From NCBI GenBank assembly GCA_023397245.1, contig JAEWUH010000269.1, forward strand, positions 1 to 5,522: a DNA stretch of 5,522 bases, read 5' to 3'. The translations under genes were made by a program, and so were the position numbers. Below are positions 1 to 3,375 of this stretch, one piece after another; position 1 is the first letter of the stretch, and each line of letters opens with the position of its first letter. This stretch comes from Bacillota bacterium. Lineage in GTDB: Bacteria; Bacillota; Clostridia; Oscillospirales; Acutalibacteraceae. The notes beneath the pieces are model-generated. The model saw nothing but the letters and a program-made list of their open reading frames with translations, ran no database searches and was not told the DNA's origin.

Positions 1-602
1 AGAACCCCCGAACAGAATGATATTTTTTTGAATTGCACAAAAGGGAATGCAGACTTTAATACTTCCAGGACAGGATATATCTCATCAATATCCCAATTAC
101 TTCCGCATTGTGCTTTACATTGTTCCATTTCTTTTATTGTCTCAAAAGCAACATCGCCAATCAGTACTTTACCACCCACAGATAGATTGTCAGTCAATTC
201 GTTGAGTAACCTGATTTTCTGTGGATCATCCAAATGATGGATTGCATAGGTACAAACAATAAAATCAAATGTCTTATCAGATAGAAAGACAGGCAGTCCT
301 TGAGTAAAATCATGCTGAATTAACATAGCATTCGGCATTTTCTGTTTCGCAATTTCAATCATTTTAAGTGAAAAGTCAATGCCGCAAATTGAGCATCCCT
401 CGTCATATAACTTTTTTGACAGAATTCCCGTTCCAAAGCCAATATCGAGAATGTTTTTTCCATTTTCGCTTTTTATGATGTCATAGATTGTTTCTAATAC
501 TTTTTTATGCCCGGCAAACGGGTATTCATTTGCCTCTTCACTGACGTTGACACTTTTATCATAGCCGTCCGCCCATAAATCAAACCCATTGTTATTCAGC
601 AC
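1..602 (-). CDS. Class I SAM-dependent methyltransferase, C-terminus cut by window start
   Basis: This gene reads leftward and runs off the window; 200 codons are visible. The fold is a Rossmann-type methyltransferase. Motif I, ILDIGFGTG, is at residues 51-59, and the acidic end of strand 2 is in CGIDFS, with D76 expected to hold the SAM ribose. A post-I aspartate lies at QHDF (96-99), motif IV-like FDFIVCTYAIHHL at 112-124, and a GGKVLIGD strand at 143-150. The N-terminal FDLWADGYDKSV matches the opening of the YrrT-like subgroup of small-molecule methyltransferases, which are about 210 residues long, so little is probably missing. The methyl acceptor cannot be read from the sequence. The start is taken as GTG at 602, 8 nt from an AGGAG. 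A GTG at 605 and an ATG at 623 are in frame, but the ATG lies upstream of the ribosome binding site. The gene follows the membrane-protein gene on the same strand with a 70-nt gap. The family is secure; the YrrT relation comes from memory of the family. Confidence 0.88.
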   Translation of the reverse strand, partial: MLNNNGFDLWADGYDKSVNVSEEANEYPFAGHKKVLETIYDIIKSENGKNILDIGFGTGILSKKLYDEGCSICGIDFSLKMIEIAKQKMPNAMLIQHDFTQGLPVFLSDKTFDFIVCTYAIHHLDDPQKIRLLNELTDNLSVGGKVLIGDVAFETIKEMEQCKAQCGSNWDIDEIYPVLEVLKSAFPFVQFKKISFCSGV

Positions 603-610
603 CACTTTAT

Positions 611-615
611 CTCCT
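611..615 (-). promoter_or_regulatory. Ribosome binding site AGGAG of the methyltransferase gene
   Basis: AGGAG on the minus strand lies 8 nt before GTG 602 and 5 nt before GTG 605. It lies downstream of the in-frame ATG at 623, so that ATG is unlikely to be the start. Confidence 0.7.
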
Positions 616-643
616 ACTATCATAAATAATCCGAATTAAGCAT

Positions 644-671
644 AGCATAGAATTTCAAAAAAGATGTGCAA
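644..671 (-). promoter_or_regulatory. Candidate sigma-A promoter for the methyltransferase gene
   Basis: On the minus strand TTGCAC (671-666) and TATGCT (649-644) are separated by 16 nt, which is a fair match to the housekeeping consensus. It sits just past the stop of the upstream membrane-protein gene, so the methyltransferase may be transcribed on its own as well as by read-through. A second TATGCT overlaps at 644-639 but has poorer spacing. Confidence 0.45.
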
Positions 672-675
672 TGGT

Positions 676-1275
676 TTACTGACGATTTAAGCGTAATATC
701 TCGATACTGACTAAAATGATTCCTAAAGTATATCCCGTCACAGCTATGAACCAAATATTTTGGTTATTTACAATAGGACCCACGAATCCTATTAAACATA
801 AAATTCCACATATAAAAGCTATTATTTGCATTTTTCGGAGCTTTGCGATATTTGAAATAGCGATTGCCGCTGAGATAAATGCGAACCCCAAAAACATTCC
901 CCAAGCCAAATAGTCTGCTGCCATTTCAACGGAAGGCCATTGCCCAATTTGAAAATAAGCGGGAACGTTTATGCCGGTATGTATCAGTGCATTTGTTACC
1001 GTTAGATTAATAAAATGCGTTGATACAGTTAACAAAAGACAGCATACCGTAAATATATAACTCAGGTGCCTCCACCAACTCTTTCCAGGTAAGGTATCTG
1101 CAACAATCGCCTCAATTAAAAATGGTATAAATATTGCGGAGATGATCGTCATAGCTTCCATCCCAGATAAAAACAATTTCAATTTTGTTGTAATGAAAGC
1201 CGTGACAACTATAAGATAGAGCGTGCACAAAACGATTCCTGAATAAGCAACTGTGGCTTTTGACTTTTTACTCAT
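676..1275 (-). CDS. Uncharacterised integral membrane protein with about six membrane segments
   Basis: The protein has 199 residues and I do not recognise a functional family. Hydrophobic stretches lie at about 10-30, 38-59, 70-93, 122-142, 149-170 and 172-194, each long enough to cross the membrane. The N-terminus MSKKSK is positively charged and should face the cytoplasm by the positive-inside rule. The loop between segments 3 and 4 carries HFINLTVTNAL and QWPSVEMAADYLAWG, the most polar and patterned part of the protein, and it may be the functional core. There is no cleavable signal peptide, no cysteine cluster and no catalytic motif. The ATG at 1275 is supported by AGGAG at 1281-1285 on the minus strand. 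An extended -10 promoter lies just upstream. The methyltransferase gene follows 70 nt downstream on the same strand. Codon choice is AT-rich, unlike pflB. The gene call is firm; the function is unknown. Confidence 0.85.
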   Translation of the reverse strand: MSKKSKATVAYSGIVLCTLYLIVVTAFITTKLKLFLSGMEAMTIISAIFIPFLIEAIVADTLPGKSWWRHLSYIFTVCCLLLTVSTHFINLTVTNALIHTGINVPAYFQIGQWPSVEMAADYLAWGMFLGFAFISAAIAISNIAKLRKMQIIAFICGILCLIGFVGPIVNNQNIWFIAVTGYTLGIILVSIEILRLNRQ

Positions 1276-1304
1276 ATTTACTCCTCTTCAAATAGAATAA
1301 ATAT

Positions 1305-1313
1305 ATTATATCA
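1305..1313 (-). promoter_or_regulatory. Extended -10 promoter of the membrane-protein gene
   Basis: On the minus strand TGATATAAT gives a perfect TATAAT (1310-1305) with an upstream TG, an extended -10 element. Its -35 region falls inside the hairpin at 1324-1365 and matches poorly (TGGATT, 16-nt spacing). Transcription should start near 1298, leaving a leader of about 23 nt before the ATG. Confidence 0.65.
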
Positions 1314-1323
1314 TAATCAGCAA

Positions 1324-1365
1324 AAAAATCCATGTGCAGGTCCATATCCTGACACATGGATTTTT
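1324..1365. terminator. Bidirectional Rho-independent terminator-like hairpin
   Basis: A perfect 13-bp inverted repeat, AAAAATCCATGTG (1324-1336) and CACATGGATTTTT (1353-1365), is continued inward by CAGG (1337-1340) and CCTG (1348-1351) with one bulged A. The loop is TCCATAT. Read leftward, the stem ends in a run of seven T; read rightward it ends in five T. No gene in the window ends here: it stands between divergent genes. It directly follows the tRNA 3'-end fragment on the minus strand, so it is best explained as that tRNA gene's former terminator. Confidence 0.75.
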
Positions 1366-1369
1366 GGGT

Positions 1370-1386
1370 TGGTGCCGGTAGCCGGA
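1370..1386 (-). other. tRNA 3'-end fragment, candidate attachment-site scar
   Basis: On the minus strand this reads TCCGGCTACCGGCACCA. That fits the last base of a T-loop, the 3' half of a T-stem (CCGGC), a seven-base acceptor strand (TACCGGC), discriminator A73 and an encoded CCA. A terminator hairpin begins 4 nt later. The rest of a tRNA is absent: no T-loop TTCRA, no 5' T-stem GCCGG and no matching 5' acceptor (GCCGGTA or GCCGGTG) occurs within about 90 nt upstream. The A73 and acceptor sequence would suit a leucine tRNA, but I would not assign it. tRNA 3' ends are common sites for integration of mobile elements, which leave such a duplicated end. No integrase is in the window. Confidence 0.5.
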
Positions 1387-1437
1387 AGCTGTGCGACTTT
1401 CGTCTATCCTGCAGCTTAGCGGTAGCTAAAATTAATC

Positions 1438-1457
1438 ATAAGATATTTAATTCTTAT
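1438..1457. promoter_or_regulatory. Operator-like inverted repeat upstream of the fnr promoter
   Basis: ATAAGA (1438-1443) and TCTTAT (1452-1457) form a perfect 6-bp inverted repeat with an 8-nt spacer, flanked by CTAAAAT (1426-1432) and ATTTTAG (1456-1462). Its centre is about 54 nt upstream of the expected start of fnr transcription, a possible activator position. It does not match the FNR consensus. AT-rich sequence makes chance repeats likely. Confidence 0.25.
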
Positions 1458-1466
1458 TTTAGTCCT

Positions 1467-1495
1467 TTTACGCGTTATCTGAGTTGTGATAGAAT
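1467..1495 (+). promoter_or_regulatory. Sigma-A promoter of the fnr-like gene
   Basis: TTTACG (1467-1472) and TAGAAT (1490-1495) are 17 nt apart, and TGA directly precedes the -10, making it an extended -10 promoter. Transcription should start near 1502. No FNR box lies at the -41.5 position, unlike at pflA and pflB, so this regulator does not look positively autoregulated. Confidence 0.6.
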
Positions 1496-1529
1496 ATAAG
1501 AGAAGACATTCTGAATATTGAAATCCATT

Positions 1530-1536
1530 GGAGAGG
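1530..1536 (+). promoter_or_regulatory. Ribosome binding site GGAGAGG that sets the fnr start
   Basis: GGAGAGG lies 8 nt before ATG 1545. An in-frame TTG at 1518 lies upstream of this site, so a start there would need another binding site, and none is seen. Confidence 0.75.
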
Positions 1537-1544
1537 ATATTGTT

Positions 1545-2261
1545 ATGGAAAAAGCGGATAAAAAGATGATGCCGGGATGCGCAAACTGTAAAAACGGCAC
1601 TTTTTGTATGGCAACGATCCCATTGCTCAGTGCGCTTCCCAAAGAGGTTCACAAAAGCCTTACAGAGCATTCTATCCAGACGACCAGAGCAAAAGGCAGT
1701 ACTCTGTTCAGAATGGGTGAGAAAGTGGACTCTGTTTTGATCATCCGAAAAGGAAGAATCAAGCTCTGTAAATATGATGCGGATGGAAACGAATACATCC
1801 TTGATATTATCCACGATGGAGATGCCATATGGGAAAATCTTTTCCTTGAAAATGCCGTTTTTCCATATTCAGCGGTGTGCCTGTCAAAGGTGGAATTATG
1901 TGAGATCAAAAAAAGTGAATTTATACAGCTTCTCGCAGATCGCCCAAGCATTGCGGTGCATCTTATTTCACTTCTCTCTCTTCGGCTGAAGGACTCTAAC
2001 GAAAAGGCGTCGCTGCTTTCCATCCGCGACCCCCAAATGCGTCTGGCGGGATTTTTGCTGGACAGGGATATTCGATGTGTCGGGCCAGAGATTAAGCTGA
2101 AACTGGAAGATATCGCTGCCAGCATTGGGCTGCGCCCGGAGACTGTCAGCAGGAACCTGAGCAGTTTTGAAAAATCTCATCTCATTAAAAGGCTCGGTCA
2201 GGGGAAGATTATGGTCACGGACCGCAGCGGATTGAAGAAAATTTACGAAGCCAGCCGGTGA
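1545..2261 (+). CDS. fnr: FNR-type oxygen-sensing transcriptional regulator (Crp/Fnr family)
   Basis: The 238-residue protein has the full FNR plan. Near the N-terminus is C12-x2-C15-x5-C21, the same spacing as C20, C23 and C29 of E. coli FNR. A fourth cysteine, C119 in the motif LCEI, aligns with E. coli C122 (VCEI). Together they should hold an oxygen-labile [4Fe-4S] cluster. A cyclic-nucleotide-binding-type beta-roll follows at about 25-130, then the dimer helix at about 134-160, then a winged helix-turn-helix at about 185-230. The recognition helix carries E199-x-x-S202-R203, the residues that in FNR read TTGAT. Perfect TTGAT-N4-ATCAA boxes stand before the next two genes, so it very probably activates pflA and pflB without oxygen. 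In the dimer helix, S151 occupies the place of E. coli D154, whose charge keeps oxidised FNR monomeric. The protein follows the N-terminal E. coli ligand pattern rather than the C-terminal cluster known for Bacillus Fnr. The start is ATG 1545, set by GGAGAGG. Confidence 0.93.
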   Translation: MEKADKKMMPGCANCKNGTFCMATIPLLSALPKEVHKSLTEHSIQTTRAKGSTLFRMGEKVDSVLIIRKGRIKLCKYDADGNEYILDIIHDGDAIWENLFLENAVFPYSAVCLSKVELCEIKKSEFIQLLADRPSIAVHLISLLSLRLKDSNEKASLLSIRDPQMRLAGFLLDRDIRCVGPEIKLKLEDIAASIGLRPETVSRNLSSFEKSHLIKRLGQGKIMVTDRSGLKKIYEASR

Positions 2262-2301
2262 AGTGATTTTTAAAAAGTTTAGACAAATATCTTTATCAAT
2301 C

Positions 2302-2352
2302 AGCGGAAGGGGCTTGCTGCCTGTGAAGTACAGGCGGTAAGCCCCTTCCGCT
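2302..2352 (+). terminator. Long GC-rich hairpin after fnr, probable terminator
   Basis: AGCGGAAGGGGCTT (2302-2315) and AAGCCCCTTCCGCT (2339-2352) are perfect complements. Inside, GCCTGT (2319-2324) pairs with ACAGGC (2330-2335) around the loop GAAGT. The three bases between them can pair through G-U wobbles, giving about 23 bp without interruption. It begins 40 nt after the fnr stop and ends before the pflA promoter, the right place to insulate the two units. The T run after it is only TTT, so it is a weak match to a standard intrinsic terminator despite the very strong stem. Confidence 0.6.
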
Positions 2353-2405
2353 TTCCGGTATCCCATACCGTCTATCATTGAGAGCACACTTTCTCCATTT
2401 AAAAC

Positions 2406-2419
2406 TTGATCCTAATCAA
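2406..2419 (+). promoter_or_regulatory. Perfect FNR box upstream of pflA
   Basis: TTGATCCTAATCAA matches the FNR consensus TTGAT-N4-ATCAA at all ten specified bases. Its centre (2412.5) is 29.5 nt before the first base of the -10 element and so about 41.5 nt before the expected transcription start, the class II activator position. It overlaps where a -35 would be, and no good -35 is present. Confidence 0.9.
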
Positions 2420-2441
2420 AGAAAAGAAACATGAGCGGGAG

Positions 2442-2447
2442 TATACT
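2442..2447 (+). promoter_or_regulatory. -10 element of the pflA promoter
   Basis: TATACT differs from TATAAT at one base. The hexamer at the -35 distance, AAGAAA, is a poor match, as expected of a promoter that depends on an activator. The start should be near 2454, giving a leader of about 20 nt. Confidence 0.75.
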
Positions 2448-2459
2448 AAACATACCAGA

Positions 2460-2465
2460 AAGGGG
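2460..2465 (+). promoter_or_regulatory. Ribosome binding site AAGGGG that sets the pflA start
   Basis: AAGGGG ends 8 nt before ATG 2474. The in-frame GTG at 2465 overlaps this site, so it is unlikely to be the start. Confidence 0.7.
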
Positions 2466-2473
2466 TGGGCGAT

Positions 2474-3259
2474 ATGATCAGAGGAGCAATCCATTCAACG
2501 GAATCCTTCGGTTCCGTTGACGGCCCGGGAATTCGATTCATTATCTTTTTGAAAGGGTGCATGATGCGCTGCCGCTATTGCCACAACGTGGATACATGGG
2601 ATCCTCATTCCAATGATTTACGCACGGCAGATGAAATATTAGACCAGGCAGAGCGGTACCGCAGCTATTGGGGAAAAGAAGGCGGCATTACTGTCAGTGG
2701 CGGGGAGCCCCTTTTGCAAATTGATTTTCTTCTCGATCTGTTTAAGAAAGCCAAAGCCCGTGGAATTAATACCACAATTGATACAGCTGGTCAGCCTTTT
2801 ACGAGAGAGGAACCTTCTTTTTCGAAATTTCGGGAGCTGATGCAGTACACAGATCTTCTCTTGATGGATATCAAGCATATTGACCCTGTGGAACATAGAA
2901 GGCTGACAGGCCGGCCTAATGATAATATCCTTGAAATGTTCCGCTATCTATCTGAAATTGGCAAGCCCATCTGGATTCGATATGTGCTTGTTCCGGGGAT
3001 TACAGACGATGATGGCTATCTGCGGAGAACGCGGGATTTTATCTCTACGCTTAGAAATGTGAAAAAGATTGAAGTGCTTCCTTACCATCCTATGGGAGAA
3101 TACAAATGGAAGGAACTTGGCATTCCTTATTCTCTTGAAGGAGTGAAATCACCCGGTGCGGAGCAAGTGAAAAATGCTGAGCGTATTCTCCGCGGGGAAA
3201 GCATTGCTGCGGATGCGCGGGGAAACGTTATGCCGCGAAGGGATGAACTCATCCGTTAA
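2474..3259 (+). CDS. pflA: Pyruvate formate-lyase activating enzyme (radical SAM)
   Basis: The 261-residue cytosolic protein belongs to the glycyl-radical activase branch of radical SAM enzymes. It uses a [4Fe-4S] cluster and SAM to make the 5'-deoxyadenosyl radical that abstracts hydrogen from the active glycine of pyruvate formate-lyase. The cluster motif is C29-x3-C33-x2-C36 within GCMMRCRYCHN, at the same residue numbers as E. coli PflA. Upstream is VDGPGIRF (15-22), typical of PflA. SGGEP (75-79) contacts SAM, followed by DTAGQ (103-107), LLLMDIKH (128-135), WIRYVLVPGITDD and LPYHPMGEYKW, all PflA signatures. There is no extra ferredoxin-like insert with additional cysteines, so it is a PFL activase and not one for glycerol dehydratase or benzylsuccinate synthase. 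It is about 15 residues longer at the C-terminus than the E. coli protein (246 residues), ending in a charged tail. It has its own FNR-controlled promoter and lies 116 nt before pflB, the reverse of the pflB-pflA order in E. coli. Confidence 0.95.
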   Translation: MIRGAIHSTESFGSVDGPGIRFIIFLKGCMMRCRYCHNVDTWDPHSNDLRTADEILDQAERYRSYWGKEGGITVSGGEPLLQIDFLLDLFKKAKARGINTTIDTAGQPFTREEPSFSKFRELMQYTDLLLMDIKHIDPVEHRRLTGRPNDNILEMFRYLSEIGKPIWIRYVLVPGITDDDGYLRRTRDFISTLRNVKKIEVLPYHPMGEYKWKELGIPYSLEGVKSPGAEQVKNAERILRGESIAADARGNVMPRRDELIR

Positions 3260-3277
3260 CATGAAAAATCGTATTTA

Positions 3278-3291
3278 TTGATTACAATCAA
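3278..3291 (+). promoter_or_regulatory. Perfect FNR box upstream of pflB
   Basis: TTGATTACAATCAA again matches all ten specified bases of the FNR consensus, with a different four-base spacer from the pflA copy. The centre (3284.5) is 29.5 nt before the first base of the -10, identical to pflA. It begins only 18 nt after the pflA stop codon, so it serves an internal promoter and not a shared one. Confidence 0.9.
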
Positions 3292-3310
3292 GGAATCAGA
3301 AAACCCCATA

Positions 3311-3319
3311 TGTTAAAAT
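3311..3319 (+). promoter_or_regulatory. Extended -10 element of the pflB promoter
   Basis: TGTTAAAAT combines TAAAAT (3314-3319) with an upstream TG. The -35 position, AGGAAT, is poor, in keeping with FNR-dependent activation. The start should be near 3326, leaving a leader of about 50 nt that carries a short direct repeat AGCTGCA (3328-3334 and 3341-3347) of unknown meaning. Confidence 0.7.
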
Positions 3320-3375
3320 ATAGTCAAAGCTGCAGAAGAGAGCTGCACAATATTTCAAGTAAGGAGAGCGGTACT

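Noticed and set aside
1386..1417. Hairpin AAGCTG/CAGCTT with inner GAC/GTC as a possible structured RNA or riboswitch
   Set aside because: The stems are short (6 bp and 3 bp) with large unpaired stretches between them, and it resembles no known riboswitch. It lies upstream of the fnr start of transcription.
1370..1460. A complete tRNA gene on the minus strand ending at 1370
   Set aside because: Only the last 17 nt fit. The T-loop, 5' T-stem, anticodon arm and 5' acceptor strand are absent upstream.
1518..1544. TTG start for the regulator giving nine extra residues
   Set aside because: The GGAGAGG ribosome binding site lies inside this stretch and is correctly spaced for ATG 1545.
1649..2387. 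Minus-strand open frames opposite fnr and the hairpin
   Set aside because: They overlap the well-supported fnr gene, lack ribosome binding sites, and their translations look like antisense of coding sequence.
2474..3259. Anaerobic ribonucleotide reductase activase (NrdG) as an alternative to PflA
   Set aside because: The length, VDGPGIRF, the LPYHPMGEYKW motif and the adjacent pflB all indicate PflA. NrdG proteins are much shorter, about 155 residues.
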